Shown piece by piece: positions 37,907 through 49,200 of a DNA stretch of 64,000 nucleotides. Source of the stretch: Xanthomonas sp. Leaf131. GTDB lineage: Bacteria > Pseudomonadota > Gammaproteobacteria > Xanthomonadales > Xanthomonadaceae. Below the pieces are notes generated by a model, which saw nothing but the letters and a program-made list of their open reading frames with translations, was not told the origin of the DNA and searched no databases. Each line of letters begins with the position of its first letter. Position 1 is the stretch's first letter. The stretch is from NCBI RefSeq assembly GCF_001423495.1, contig NZ_LMOG01000007.1, positions 51,215 to 115,214 on the forward strand, read 5' to 3'. Both the position numbers and the translations under genes were made by a program.

Positions 37907-40687
37907 ATGCAATTGCGGACCACCAACCGGAAGACACCGGTTACCTTGCTGGCATTGTCGATCGGCCTAGCGCTGAGCGGCCACCTGGCAGCACAAGAAA
38001 CCGCCCAAGCGCCTGCAGAACCGGCCGTCGACCTGGACACCGTCACGGTGACCGGCTATCGCGCCTCGGTGGAAAAGGCCCTGGACATCAAGCGCGGCGA
38101 AGCCGGCGTGGTCGATGCCATTGTCGCGGAGGACATTGGCAAGTTTCCCGACCTCAACCTGGCCGAATCGCTGCAGCGCATCCCGGGCGTGGTCATCACC
38201 CGTGAGGCCGGCGAAGGCCGTGCCATCTCGGTGCGCGGCCTGGGCCCGGAGTTCACCCGCGTCCGTATCAACGGCATGGAGGCGCTCACCACCGTGGGTG
38301 CCGGCGACCAGAGCGGCGGCACCAACCGTGGCCGCGGCTTCGACTTCAACGTGTTCGCCTCGGACCTGTTCTCGCAGCTGATCGCGCGCAAGACCGCTTC
38401 GGCCGATGTGGAAGAAGGCTCGCTCGGCGCCACTGTCGACCTGCGCACCGCGCGTCCGTTCGACTACAACGGCTTCACCTTCGCCGCCAGCGGCCAGGCC
38501 GCCTACAACGCGATGGCCGAGAAGGCCAACCCGCGTGTGGCCGCCTTGATCGCCAACACCTGGGCCGACAACACCTTCGGCGCCCTGCTGTCGGTGGCCT
38601 ACACCGAGCGCGAAGTGCTGGAAGAAGGCGCCAACACCGGCCGCTGGGCCAACGGCCCCAGCAACGGCAATTTCAGTGCCGCCTCGCCGTTCGCCGCAGC
38701 GCGTTCGGCCGATGTCTACCACCCGCGTTTCCCGCGCTACACCCAGCAGATCCACGACCAGCAGCGTCTGGGCGTGACCGGCTCGCTGCAGTGGAAGCCC
38801 ACCGAGCGCACCACGCTGTCGCTGGATGCGCTGTATTCCAAGATCGACGCCAAGCGCGACGAGCACTACATCGAAGCGATCTCCTTCAGCCGCAACCGCG
38901 ACGGGCTCACTCCGCGCCGGCCGGTGCGCGACGGCAAGCCGGGCACCATCGTGCGCAACGGCGAGATCCGCAACAACGCGCTGGTCTATGGCGAGTTCGA
39001 CAATGTCGACATTCGCTCTGAAAATCGCCACGACGAGTGGAACACCGAGTTCACCCAGGTCAGCCTCGATCTGGAGCATCGCTTCAACGATGACTTCAGC
39101 ATCAACGCCCGTGCCGGTACCTCGCGCTCGGCGCACGAGAACCCGGTGCAGACCACCATCATCATGGACAAGTACGACGTCGACGGGTACAGCTACGACT
39201 ACCGTGGCAACAGCCGCGCGCCGGTGCTCAACTACGGCATCGACCCGACCAATCCCGCCGGGTGGGAACTGGCCGAGATCCGCCTGCGTCCGCAGTCGGT
39301 GGACAACGACTTCGACACCGGCCAGATCGACTTCAACTGGAACATCAGCCCCGGCTTCCGCCTCAAGGGCGGCGTGCTGGCCAAGAACTACAGCTTCAGC
39401 ACCGTCGAGCTGCGCCGCGCCAACGAACTGGCCGTGCCCACCTTCGCCAACGGCACCACCATCGTGCCGACCGACCTGACCCAGCAGGCCGGGCTCAAGG
39501 GCATCAGCGGGAGCCCGTCCGCCTGGGTGGTGCCCAATCTGGATGCGGTGGCCGACCAGTTCGGCATCTACAGCAACAGCGGCACCTTTGCCGTGGCACC
39601 GCGCGTCAACAACAGCCGCAGCGTTCAAGAGAAAGATCGCGGCGTGTGGTTGATGGGCGAGTTCTCCACCGACCTGGGTTCCATCCCGTTGTCGGGTAAC
39701 TTCGGCGTGCGTTATGTGCAGACCGAGCAGGAGTCCACCGGTTTTGCGCTGATCAACAATGTGCCGACCGAGACCACCGTGGGCCGCAAGTACAACAACA
39801 CGCTGCCCTCGTTCAACCTGGTCGCCGAGCTGGTGCCGGACCTGTTGTTGCGCCTGGGCGCGGCCAAGGTGATGAGCCGCCCGGGCCTGGGTAGCCTCAC
39901 CCCCGGCGTGACCGTGGCGGTGGCCGGTGGTGCACGCACCGTGGCCGGCGGCAACCCGGATCTGAATCCGATCGAAGCCACCAACGTCGACCTTGGCCTG
40001 GAGTGGTACTTCAACGAAGGCGCCATGCTCGGTGTCGGCCTGTTTTACAAGGACATCGAGAGCTTCATCCAGACCGCGCGCGAAGTGCGTCCGTATTCCA
40101 GCAGCGGCCTGCCGGCCTCGTTGCTGGAGGGTACCGGCGCCACCGTCAACGACGACTTCGCCTTCAGCATCCCGCTCAATACCCCGGGCGGCGAATTGAA
40201 GGGCGTGGAAGCCAACTACACCCAGCCCTTTACGTTCCTGCCGGGCAAGTGGGCCAACCTGGGCGTGCAGCTCAACTACACCTGGGTCGATTCGCAGATC
40301 CAGTACCTGGCCAGCAGCGGCGCGCCGGTGATGAAGAACGACCTGCTCGGGCTGTCGCGCTCGTCGTGGAATGCCACGCTGTTCTACGAAGGCGAATCCT
40401 TCGCAGGGCGCGTGTCGGCCACCAACCGCGACGACTATCTCACCCAGGCACCGGGTGCGGAAACCGGCTTCAACGTCGACGGCGTGCACGGCATGACCGG
40501 CACCACCATCCTCGACGCCTCGCTGCGCTACAAGATCAGCAAGCAGCTGGAGCTGAGCCTGGAAGGCATCAACCTCACCAACGAAGCCTCCGACGAGTGG
40601 GTGTCCTCGCCACGCACCGGCCAGTTGCCGCTGCAGTACGCCGAAACCGGCCGCCAGTACCTGCTGGGCCTGCGCTACAAGTTCTAA
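37907..40687 (+). CDS. TonB-dependent receptor, pectin locus, first
   Basis: The start at 37907 follows GGGAGGGGAGG and gives a signal peptide ending near GHLAAQETAQ. The N-terminal text YRASVEKALDIKRGEAGVVD, then AEDIGKFPDLNLAESLQRIPGVVI-like plug residues, is typical of carbohydrate-type TonB receptors in Xanthomonas. VRGLGPEFTRVRINGMEAL follows, and the barrel ends YLLGLRYKF. The mature protein has about 900 residues. It should import oligogalacturonides across the outer membrane with TonB energy. The ligand is inferred from kdgK, pectinesterase and pectate lyase nearby. Confidence 0.92.
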   Translation: MQLRTTNRKTPVTLLALSIGLALSGHLAAQETAQAPAEPAVDLDTVTVTGYRASVEKALDIKRGEAGVVDAIVAEDIGKFPDLNLAESLQRIPGVVITREAGEGRAISVRGLGPEFTRVRINGMEALTTVGAGDQSGGTNRGRGFDFNVFASDLFSQLIARKTASADVEEGSLGATVDLRTARPFDYNGFTFAASGQAAYNAMAEKANPRVAALIANTWADNTFGALLSVAYTEREVLEEGANTGRWANGPSNGNFSAASPFAAARSADVYHPRFPRYTQQIHDQQRLGVTGSLQWKPTERTTLSLDALYSKIDAKRDEHYIEAISFSRNRDGLTPRRPVRDGKPGTIVRNGEIRNNALVYGEFDNVDIRSENRHDEWNTEFTQVSLDLEHRFNDDFSINARAGTSRSAHENPVQTTIIMDKYDVDGYSYDYRGNSRAPVLNYGIDPTNPAGWELAEIRLRPQSVDNDFDTGQIDFNWNISPGFRLKGGVLAKNYSFSTVELRRANELAVPTFANGTTIVPTDLTQQAGLKGISGSPSAWVVPNLDAVADQFGIYSNSGTFAVAPRVNNSRSVQEKDRGVWLMGEFSTDLGSIPLSGNFGVRYVQTEQESTGFALINNVPTETTVGRKYNNTLPSFNLVAELVPDLLLRLGAAKVMSRPGLGSLTPGVTVAVAGGARTVAGGNPDLNPIEATNVDLGLEWYFNEGAMLGVGLFYKDIESFIQTAREVRPYSSSGLPASLLEGTGATVNDDFAFSIPLNTPGGELKGVEANYTQPFTFLPGKWANLGVQLNYTWVDSQIQYLASSGAPVMKNDLLGLSRSSWNATLFYEGESFAGRVSATNRDDYLTQAPGAETGFNVDGVHGMTGTTILDASLRYKISKQLELSLEGINLTNEASDEWVSSPRTGQLPLQYAETGRQYLLGLRYKF

Positions 40688-40698
40688 ACCGCTGATCG

Positions 40699-40722
40699 CC
40701 CGCTGCGCACACGCGCAGCGGG
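40699..40722 (+). terminator. Hairpin between the two pectin receptors
   Basis: Perfect 10-bp arms CCCGCTGCGC and GCGCAGCGGG enclose ACAC, 12 bp beyond the first receptor stop. No T-run follows, so it may attenuate rather than stop transcription into the second receptor. Confidence 0.5.
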
Positions 40723-40919
40723 CCCTATTCCAACGCTTGATCGCCTTGCATGCCGTGCAGCTGTGCACGCATGCAACGCGGTGGGCGTGATGTTTGAAAG
40801 CCTCCAGCAACTCTGTAATGCGCGGTTGCGCAGCAGGTGTGTTGGTCGCTCATTGCGACGCCAGGGCCTTGGGGGGCTGAGCGCGTCATTGCAGCCAGTG
40901 CCAGGGAGAGAGCCGCCTC

Positions 40920-43900
40920 ATGCAAGCCCGTTCGTGTCGTCCTGCCTCTGCGGCAGGCGCTCGCCTGTCCGCCGCGCGGTTGTCGGTGGCCATCGTCCTG
41001 GCCTTGCACGGTGCCGGCGCTGCTGCGCAAACCGTCGGCCCGCCCACCACGCCCACCGATGCGGTGGATCTGGACCGCGTGCAGGTCAAGGCCACCTACC
41101 GCGAGAGCCTGCAGCAATCGCTCGATGCCAAGCGCTACAGCGTGGAGCAGGTGGATGCGATCTATGCCGAAGACATCGGCAAGTTTCCCGATCTGAATCT
41201 GGCCGAATCGATGCAACGCATCGCCGGCGTCTCCATCGACCGCGAAGGCGGCGAGGGCAAGCAGATCTCCGTGCGCGGCCTGGGCTCGGACTTCACCCGC
41301 GTACGCATCAACGGGCTGGAAGCATTGGCCACCGCCGGCAGCGGCAGCGATGGCGTCAACCGCAGCCGCGGTTTCGACTTCAATACCTTTGCCTCGGAAC
41401 TCTTCAGCCGCGTCACCATCAGCAAGACCCAGTCGGCGCAGATGGACGAAGGCTCGCTCGGTGCAACCGTCGATCTGCGCGGCTCGCGCCCGTTCGACTT
41501 CGACGGCTTCGAAGCGGCCGCCTCCACGCAGTACGGCTACAACGATCTGTCGCGCGAAAAAGACCCGCGTTTTTCCGGCCTGATCAGCAATATCTGGGCC
41601 GATGGCCGCGTTGGCGCCTTGATGTCGGTGTCCTACAGCGAGCGCCATCTGCGCGAAGAGGGCTACAACCCGGTGCGCTGGGAGCACGGCAACTACCGCA
41701 ACTCCAACCAGAGCACCGCCACCAACAACGGCACCTACGGCTTCTGTTCGCCGGTGGGCTACAACCCGCAGACCCCGCGCAACCCGCTGGCCAACGAAAC
41801 CCGCGCCGGGGTCGGCTCGCAGGCCAACCAGGATCGCAACAACGGCTGGGGCAGCTACGGCATCAGCGCCACCACCTGCGGCACCGGCATTCCGCGCCCG
41901 GCCAACACGCCGGAGAACATCCAGGCCTACGAAACCGCCACCGACGCGTGGATTCCGCGCTACCCGCGCTACATCCGCACCGACCACGAGATCAAACGCC
42001 TCGGCGTCACCGGCGCGCTGCAATTCAAGGTCAGCGACGACACCCTGCTGAATTTCGACATGCTGTATTCCAAGCTGGACAAGGACCAGCGCGAAGACTC
42101 GGTCGGCGCCAACCTGCACCGCACCGCCAACTTCGGCGGCAAGACCCAGATCGCCGTGCGCGAAGCGCAGGTGGACGACCAGAACCGCCTCACCTACGGC
42201 GTATTCGACAACGTCGATTTCCGCACTGAATCCAGCAACATCGAAGAATCCACCGAGTTCAAGCAATTCAGTCTGGATCTGCAGCACCGTTTCAACGACC
42301 AGGTGCGCGTGAATGCATTGGTCGGCCACTCGACCTCGGACTACGAGCGCCCCGAGTTCTCGATGGTGAGTTTCGACAACACCAATCTCGATGGTTTTGT
42401 GCTCGACCGGCGCAACGGCGGCGACTACCCCAGCATGAGTTTCCCGTTCGATGCGGGTAATCCCAACAACTGGCAGTGGCTGGGCTACGGCGCGGTGCCG
42501 GTCAACAGCAACGGCACCGCGCGCGGCACCAACATCAGCGAGGTGCGGCTCAACCCGCAGTCGGTGAGCAACACCTTCGATACCGCCAAGGTGGATCTGG
42601 AATTCAACATCAGCCCCACCTTCACCTTTCGCACCGGGCTGGCCTACAAGAACTACGACATGGACACGTCGGAGTCGCGCAACATCTCCTACGGGCGACT
42701 GGCGCAGGCATTGCCGGCCGGTGTCGGTGTCAATGAGCTGAGCACCAACCTGGATGGCTTCGGCCGCAGCTTGAACGGCAGCTTCCCCACCACCTGGGTG
42801 ATTCCGGATTTCCAGAAAGTCGCCGACCTGCTCAACATCAATTGCAACTGCGATACCGGCGTGCCCGGTGGCGATTACAGGTTGGCCGATGTCGGCCACT
42901 TCGGCTCGTCCAACAACAATTTCGCCGTCAACGAAAAGAGCCTGGGCACTTACCTGCAGCTCGATTTCAATACCGACCTGTGGGGCCGCGCGCTGCGCGG
43001 CAACCTGGGCGTGCGCTATGTGCAAACGCAGATCGCCGCCAGCGGTTATGCACCGTGCACGGCCACCGCAGCCGGTGCGATTTCGCCCAACTGCGAATCG
43101 TTCTTCGGCGTGGCCAGCGCCACCGCTGCGGCCGGCGAGCGCCTGCTGGTGCCCACCACGGTCAACCACAATTACCGCGACATCCTGCCCTCGTTGAATC
43201 TGTCCTGGGATGTCAGCGATGACGTCGTGTTGCGTTTCGGCGCGGCCAAGACCATGGCGCGCCCCACGCTGGCGTATCTGTCGCCCAGCGTCAGCGGCGG
43301 GCCCACCCAGTTCTTCGACGACGGGCGCTTCTTCTCGATCAACCTGGGCAACCCCAAGCTCGACCCGTTCCGCTCCACCAACTACGACCTCAGCGCCGAA
43401 TGGTATTTCCGCGAAGGCTCGTTGCTCTCGGCGGCGGTGTTCTACAAGGACATCGACAGCTACGTGCAGCGCACCCGCGTGCTCAGCACCTGGGAGGCGA
43501 TGGGTTACTCGCTGGATCTGCTGCCCGCCGGCTTTACGCCGGACACCATCTTCAATGTGCAGAGCTACTTCAACACGCCCGGCGGCCCGCTCAAGGGCTT
43601 CGAGTTGACCTACCAGCAGGCCTTCGACTTTTTGCCTGGCCTCTGGCGCAACTTCGGTGTGCAGCTCAATTACACGCAGGTCGATTCCAAGATCAATTAC
43701 CTGTTCAGTACCGCAGGCAGCAGCAACACCAGCATCACCACCACCGCTACCGAGCGCGATCTGCTCAACCTCTCGCCGCAGTCCTACAACGCCACCGTCT
43801 ATTACGACGACGGCCGCTTCAGTGCGCGCGTGTCCACCAGTTACCGCGATGGCTACATCAACAACATCCTCGCCCAGGAAGACGTCTACGACCTGGACGG

Positions 43901-44120
43901 CAGGCGCCTGGTCACGGCCGACGTGACCGGCAAATACAGCGTGGAAAACGTGGATTTCAACATGTCCTACAAGCTCAACGACCACCTGTCGCTGACGTTT
44001 GAGGCCATCAACCTGCTCGACACCCCCGACCGCCGCTACGTCGATTCCACGCTGGAACTGCCCGACAAGTACACCGTCACCGGGCGCCAGTACTACATCG
44101 GCGCGCGCTACAAGTTCTGA
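40920..44120 (+). CDS. TonB-dependent receptor, pectin locus, second
   Basis: This is a receptor of 1,066 residues, related to its neighbour through the plug: YRESLQQSLDAKRYSVEQVD, AEDIGKFPDLNLAESMQRIA, VRGLGSDFTRVRINGLEAL. The signal peptide ends near GAAAQTVGPP. The barrel carries several cysteines (CNCDTG and others) not present in the first receptor and ends YYIGARYKF. Two receptors of differing size suggest different pectin fragments. The pectinesterase gene starts 12 bp after its stop, so they share a transcript. Confidence 0.92.
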   Translation: MQARSCRPASAAGARLSAARLSVAIVLALHGAGAAAQTVGPPTTPTDAVDLDRVQVKATYRESLQQSLDAKRYSVEQVDAIYAEDIGKFPDLNLAESMQRIAGVSIDREGGEGKQISVRGLGSDFTRVRINGLEALATAGSGSDGVNRSRGFDFNTFASELFSRVTISKTQSAQMDEGSLGATVDLRGSRPFDFDGFEAAASTQYGYNDLSREKDPRFSGLISNIWADGRVGALMSVSYSERHLREEGYNPVRWEHGNYRNSNQSTATNNGTYGFCSPVGYNPQTPRNPLANETRAGVGSQANQDRNNGWGSYGISATTCGTGIPRPANTPENIQAYETATDAWIPRYPRYIRTDHEIKRLGVTGALQFKVSDDTLLNFDMLYSKLDKDQREDSVGANLHRTANFGGKTQIAVREAQVDDQNRLTYGVFDNVDFRTESSNIEESTEFKQFSLDLQHRFNDQVRVNALVGHSTSDYERPEFSMVSFDNTNLDGFVLDRRNGGDYPSMSFPFDAGNPNNWQWLGYGAVPVNSNGTARGTNISEVRLNPQSVSNTFDTAKVDLEFNISPTFTFRTGLAYKNYDMDTSESRNISYGRLAQALPAGVGVNELSTNLDGFGRSLNGSFPTTWVIPDFQKVADLLNINCNCDTGVPGGDYRLADVGHFGSSNNNFAVNEKSLGTYLQLDFNTDLWGRALRGNLGVRYVQTQIAASGYAPCTATAAGAISPNCESFFGVASATAAAGERLLVPTTVNHNYRDILPSLNLSWDVSDDVVLRFGAAKTMARPTLAYLSPSVSGGPTQFFDDGRFFSINLGNPKLDPFRSTNYDLSAEWYFREGSLLSAAVFYKDIDSYVQRTRVLSTWEAMGYSLDLLPAGFTPDTIFNVQSYFNTPGGPLKGFELTYQQAFDFLPGLWRNFGVQLNYTQVDSKINYLFSTAGSSNTSITTTATERDLLNLSPQSYNATVYYDDGRFSARVSTSYRDGYINNILAQEDVYDLDGRRLVTADVTGKYSVENVDFNMSYKLNDHLSLTFEAINLLDTPDRRYVDSTLELPDKYTVTGRQYYIGARYKF

Positions 44121-44132
44121 CAGGAGCAACGC

Positions 44133-45110
44133 ATGCAACCGCATCGCAGGATCGTGTTACGTACTCTCGCTGCCACCGCCTTGCTGGCCGGGCTGTCGCT
44201 CGGCAGCATCGCCGCCATCGCCGCCGACCCGGTCTACACCGTGGCCAAACAGGGCAGCGCCGGCTACCGCACCGTGCAGGCCGCCATCGACGCCGCTGTG
44301 CAGGGCGGCAAACGCGCGCAGATCACCATCGGCGCAGGCGTCTACCAGGAGTTGGTGGTGGTGCCGTCCAACGCACCGGCGCTCAAGCTCATCGGCGCCG
44401 GCGCCACCCAAACCGTCATCACTTACGACAACTACGCCTCGCGCATCAATCCCGCCACCGGTAAGGAATACGGCACCTCCGGCTCGTCCAGCGTCATCAT
44501 TGCCGGCAACGACTTCACTGCCGAGCAATTGAGCTTCGGCAATCACGCCGGCCCCGTCGGGCAGGCAGTGGCGGTACGTGTGGATGGCGATCGCGCCGCG
44601 TTCCGCAACGTGCGCTTTCTCGGTTATCAAGACACGCTGTATCTGCGTAATCCCAAGCTGTCCTATTTTCTGGATTGCTATGTGGAAGGCACCGTCGATT
44701 TCATCTTCGGCGGCGGCACCGCGCTGTTCGAAAACGCACAACTGCACTCGCTGGGCGATGGCTATCTCACTGCCGCCTCCACCCCGCAGGAAAGTGCGCG
44801 CGGCTTCGTGTTCCGCAATGCCCGCATCACTGCCGCCAGCGGCGTCTCCCGCGTCTTCCTGGGCCGGCCGTGGCGGCCCTATGCCAGCGTGAGTTTCATC
44901 AGCAGCCAGCTCGGCGCGCATGTGCCGGCGGAAGGCTGGAACAACTGGGGCAACACCGCCAACGAGGCCACCGCCCGTTACAGCGAATACCAAAGCACCG
45001 GCGCCGGTGCCAACCCGTCGCGCCGCGTCAAGTGGTCGCGTCAGCTCAGTGCCGCGCAAGCCGCTGCATTGGATCGCAACACCATCCTCGGCACCTGGAG
45101 GCCGTTCTGA
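44133..45110 (+). CDS. Pectin methylesterase (CE8)
   Basis: The enzyme removes methyl groups from homogalacturonan. The signal peptide spans about the first 32 residues (ending IAAIAADPVY). The CE8 catalytic motifs are GYQDTLYLRN (D167), VEGTVDFIFGGGTALFE (D189) and the arginine in FLGRPWRPYASVSF. The parallel beta-helix length of 325 residues is normal. Exported, it makes pectin available to the pectate lyase encoded next, whose start codon overlaps its stop (TGATG). Confidence 0.93.
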   Translation: MQPHRRIVLRTLAATALLAGLSLGSIAAIAADPVYTVAKQGSAGYRTVQAAIDAAVQGGKRAQITIGAGVYQELVVVPSNAPALKLIGAGATQTVITYDNYASRINPATGKEYGTSGSSSVIIAGNDFTAEQLSFGNHAGPVGQAVAVRVDGDRAAFRNVRFLGYQDTLYLRNPKLSYFLDCYVEGTVDFIFGGGTALFENAQLHSLGDGYLTAASTPQESARGFVFRNARITAASGVSRVFLGRPWRPYASVSFISSQLGAHVPAEGWNNWGNTANEATARYSEYQSTGAGANPSRRVKWSRQLSAAQAAALDRNTILGTWRPF

Positions 45111-46153
45111 TGATCCGTTCGCACCTGCTCCGTTTCCACACGCTCGCCTTCGCTGGCGCCTTGTTGCTGGCACCGCTGTCCGCACTGGCCGACAAGATCG
45201 CCGACAACATGCTGCTGCTGCAGACCGCCTCCGGCGGCTGGTCCAAGCAGTACAAGGGCGTCGCCGTCGACTACAACCGCACCTTCACCGCTGCGGAAAT
45301 CGCCGAGCTGCAGCAACCCGGGCGCAAAGACGACGCCACCATCGACAACAAGGCCACCACCTACGAGATCGGCTATCTCTCCACCCTCTACAAGACCGAG
45401 AAGAAGGCCACGTATCTGGCCGCCGCCAAGCGCGGCGTGGATTACCTGCTCAAGGCGCAATACGCCAACGGCGGCTGGCCGCAGTTCTACCCGGACCTGT
45501 CGTCCTACCATCACCAGATCACCTACAACGACGATGCCATGGTGCGCGTGCTCAACCTGCTGCAGGACATCGGCGAGGGCAAGGGCGACACCGGCGCACT
45601 GCTGCGTGCCAGCCACGGCGCCCGCGCGCAGCAAGCGGTGAGCAAGGGGCTGGAATGCGTGCTCGCCACCCAGGTCAAGATCGGCGGCACGCTCACCATC
45701 TGGGGCGCGCAATACGACGAGGTCACGCTCAAGCCGGCCAAGGCGCGTGCGTATGAGCTCGCTTCGCTGGCCTCCAGCGAGTCGGTGAGCATCGTGCGTT
45801 TTCTGATGCGCCAGCCCAACCCGTCGGCCAAGATCAAGACCGCAGTGCAAGCGGCCGGCACCTGGTTCGACACCCATCGCATGCGCGACCTGGCCACCAA
45901 GAAGATCGACGACCCCAATCAGGAAACCGGCAAGGACGTGATCCTCGTCGCGCAACCGGGTGCGTCATTATGGGCACGCTTCTACGACCTGCAGAATCAA
46001 CGTCCCCTGTATGCCAACCGCGAGGGCGTGGCCTTGACCGACTACATGAAGGTGCCCAACGAACGCCGCGTCGGCTACGCCTGGCACGGCACCTGGCCGG
46101 ACAAATTGTTGAAGGACGACATTCCCAAGTGGCGTACTGCCAACGGTCTGTAA
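45110..46153 (+). CDS. Pectate lyase, PL10 family
   Basis: This lyase cleaves de-esterified polygalacturonate by beta-elimination. The signal peptide is MIRSHLLRFHTLAFAGALLL to ALADKIAD. PL10 signatures include TASGGWSKQYKG, NGGWPQFYPDLSSYHHQITY with NDDAMVRVLNLLQDI, and WGAQYDEVTLKPAKARAYEL; the family has an alpha/alpha toroid fold and needs calcium. The length of 347 residues fits a single-domain form. It overlaps the esterase by one base and is followed by an intrinsic terminator. Confidence 0.93.
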   Translation: MIRSHLLRFHTLAFAGALLLAPLSALADKIADNMLLLQTASGGWSKQYKGVAVDYNRTFTAAEIAELQQPGRKDDATIDNKATTYEIGYLSTLYKTEKKATYLAAAKRGVDYLLKAQYANGGWPQFYPDLSSYHHQITYNDDAMVRVLNLLQDIGEGKGDTGALLRASHGARAQQAVSKGLECVLATQVKIGGTLTIWGAQYDEVTLKPAKARAYELASLASSESVSIVRFLMRQPNPSAKIKTAVQAAGTWFDTHRMRDLATKKIDDPNQETGKDVILVAQPGASLWARFYDLQNQRPLYANREGVALTDYMKVPNERRVGYAWHGTWPDKLLKDDIPKWRTANGL

Positions 46154-46163
46154 GTGCGTCGCC

Positions 46164-46202
46164 GCCACCGCGTGCAACCGCGCGGTGGCTGTTTTACGTT
46201 TT
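46164..46202 (+). terminator. Intrinsic terminator after the pectate lyase
   Basis: Arms GCCACCGCG and CGCGGTGGC enclose an 8-base loop, followed by TGTTTTACGTTTT. It separates the pectate lyase from the giant LamG gene, so the latter depends on read-through or on a promoter not recognised here. Confidence 0.8.
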
Positions 46203-46219
46203 GAATTGACGAGGTGAGC

Positions 46220-49200
46220 GTGTCGAAGTTTTTGTTGGGAATGCTGTGCCTGATCGCGCTGCCGGTGAGCGCGGCCACCACCACCGCGCCGGAGCTGTTG
46301 TTCCGGGTCTCGGCCGATCGCAGCCTGGAAGCCGACGTGGCCCGTGGCGACGGCGTGCCCAACTTCCGCGACAAGATCGCGCTGGTGCCCACCGGCAAAC
46401 GCGGCAATGCCATCGAGTGGGCCGACGACGGCGTGCTGTCGTGGAATGCGCCCGGCAACCTCTACACCCAGCGCGGCACGCTGAGCTTCTTCTGGCGCGC
46501 GCGCTACCCGGTGGGCGAGGCGCCATTCGTGATCTTCCGCGTCGGCTACGCCGACCACACCAGCTGGGACATGGCCTGGCTGCGCATCGACTGGAACGGC
46601 CACGGCTTCGATGCCTTCGTTACCGACGCCAACCTCGCGCGCACCCGTGTCTCTTTCAAGCTCGACAAGAACCCGGCCGCCAGCGATTGGACCCATATCG
46701 CATTCGCCTGGGACGAAACCCGCGGCGTGCGCCTTTACGTGGATGGCAAGGAAGCCGCACGCGTGGACTGCGGCCAACCGTGCGCCAGCGGCGGCGCACT
46801 CGACCTCGACGCCGCACTCGACCAGTTCGGCCTGGCCGGCCGCGTGATGTCGCCGCACCAGGTGCAGAGCCGCTACAACTTCCTGCGCGGCAGCGACTTC
46901 GATGAGATCCGCATCTACGACCGCATGCTCGATACCAGCGGCGCTGCCGCACTGGCACGCCTGCAAGAGCCCACCACGGCTGAGCCCGCCACACCGGCAT
47001 CGCAACACGCCGCCTTCCTGCACCGCTTTGGCTGGGACAACGGCCACGCACCGCCCGCGCTCACCGCACCCGTCACCCGCATCCGCAAGGTGGAATTCGC
47101 CGATGCACGCGACCTCAAGCAATGGATGTGGAAGGCCACCGACGGCATCGCCGAGACCACCTGGCCCGGCGTCTACAACCGCTCGCGCCTGCCCGGGCGC
47201 GACGACTACTTCCAGCTGCCGGACTGGAACACCTACGTCGAAGGCGGCAAGGCGCTGGACCTCACCCTGCCGGACGAGCCGGTCAACCGCATCGAGCTGC
47301 GCGGCGCCGCCTACGGGCAGGCCAGCTACGCCGCGCCCGCTGCCGCCGGTGCAAGCACCGCGCAGGCGCAGCCACTGTTCGACCGCAAGCAAGGCGTGGT
47401 GCGCAGCGTGGACCAGTTCCCCAAGCGCCGCGGCGGCACGCTGCGCTTTGCCAACACCGCGCAGGAAACCCCCATCCAGGAAATCTGGGCCTACAACGTG
47501 CAACCGGGCGAGGTACCCACCGGCAGCGCGCAACTCAGCTACACCGTACGCAGCGACATCCAGCCCGACTACGACAACCTCGCCCCCTTGCGCGATGTCA
47601 TCGCCGGCCGCTACCCGCCAGGTGAGCGCCAGACCGTTATCGCCCTGCCCACCAAGGCGCCGGCGCGCAAGCGCCCCAGCGACAAGGCCGCAGCAAGCGC
47701 GCAGCAGCCCATCGTGCACATCCTGGTGCCGTCCAGCCTGGGCAACCCGCCGCCGGACCAGGCGCTGATGCGCAGCTGGTCCTACGGCTGGGAGAACATG
47801 CACGACGGCCTGGACGGCATCGCCATCACCCTGCCGGCGCTCAACCTGCCGGCCACCCACAACGGCAGCATCCCGCTCAACATCCGCATCAAGGACCCCA
47901 TCTGGCCCGCGCGCGACATGATCGATGTCTCGGTCGCGGTCGCCCCCGGCCAGGCCCGCACGCTATGGCTGGACCTGCGCGACAGAATCCTGAGCAACGA
48001 CAGCCTGATGCTCAGCATCGCCGCCGCCGCGCCCGGCTTCAACGCCAACGCGCTCGAAGGCACCCAGCTGCAGCTGGTGTTCAAACCGCGCGCCGAGGCC
48101 ATCAAAGAGCACGTTGCCGATCGCTTCAACCAGGTCAAGGACAACTGGGGCTTTTTGGTGGAAGAACACACCACCTCCAAGCGCCAGCTGCTCTACAAGC
48201 GCCTGGACGCCGACATCACCGACCTGCTGCGCGTAGACCCGGACCACGCCCTCGGCCGCCAGTACTGGAACGACATCAGCTACGCCAACCAGGGCGCGTT
48301 GCCTGTCGAGATGCCCACCGTACCCAAGGGCGTGCCCGCCTGGGCGTTCTGGCAGCTGCAAGACCTCAGCGCCACCCGCCGCTACATCCGCTGGTGGATC
48401 GAACAGCGCCAGGTGACCTACGGCGATTTCGGCGGCGGCATCTCCGACGACTCGGATCTGGTGCAGCAATGGCCCGGCGTCGCGCTGATGGGCGTGGACC
48501 CGGACATGCTCAACGCCTCCATGCTGGCGCTGTCGGAGGCCAACTACCGCAACGGCATGTTCACCAACGGCCTGTCCACCATCGAAACCGACGAGCTGCA
48601 TTCCTACGAGGAAGGCATCAACCTCAACAGCGCCCTGCTGTACCTCAACTGGGGCGACCCGCGCACCGTCGAGCGCCTGATGGAAACCGTCAAAGCCTTC
48701 GACACCATCATCCAGGTCAACCCGCAAGGCCACCTGCTGTTCGCCAGCAACTGGTTCGGCGGCCGCAAGGTCTACCGCGAGCCCAACTGGCAATGGCAAA
48801 AACCGTACTCCTTCCCCATCGTGCACCCGGCCATCCTGCTGGGCGGCTATAACGCCGACCCCAACAGCCGCCGCATCGTCACCGGGTTAGCCGACGGCTA
48901 TCTCGCCCACGCCTACACCAACGCCAAGGGCAACTGGGCGCTGCCCAACGAGATCAACTGGCAAACCGGCAAAACGCGCGGCGGCGAACTGTTCGAAGGC
49001 AGTGGCGGCGCCGACACCTTGCACACCTTCTGGGCCGCGTACCGCTTTACCGGCGAAGCGCGCTATCTCAAGCCCATCGACTACCGCGTCGCCAACAGCG
49101 GCCCCAACGGCCTCTCCCTGCTCAACGAAAACTTCCTCGATGTCATGGGCAAGCGCAGCGACTGGAGCGGCAAGCTCCTCGAAGCCGCCAACAAAGACGA

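Noticed and set aside
37967..44144. Long minus-strand open frames (947 and 1,139 codons) across the two pectin TonB receptors
   Set aside because: They are antisense shadows of high-GC genes with strong codon bias. The plus-strand proteins have clear domains; the antisense products are low-complexity His/Val/Gly/Ala-rich text with no recognisable motif.
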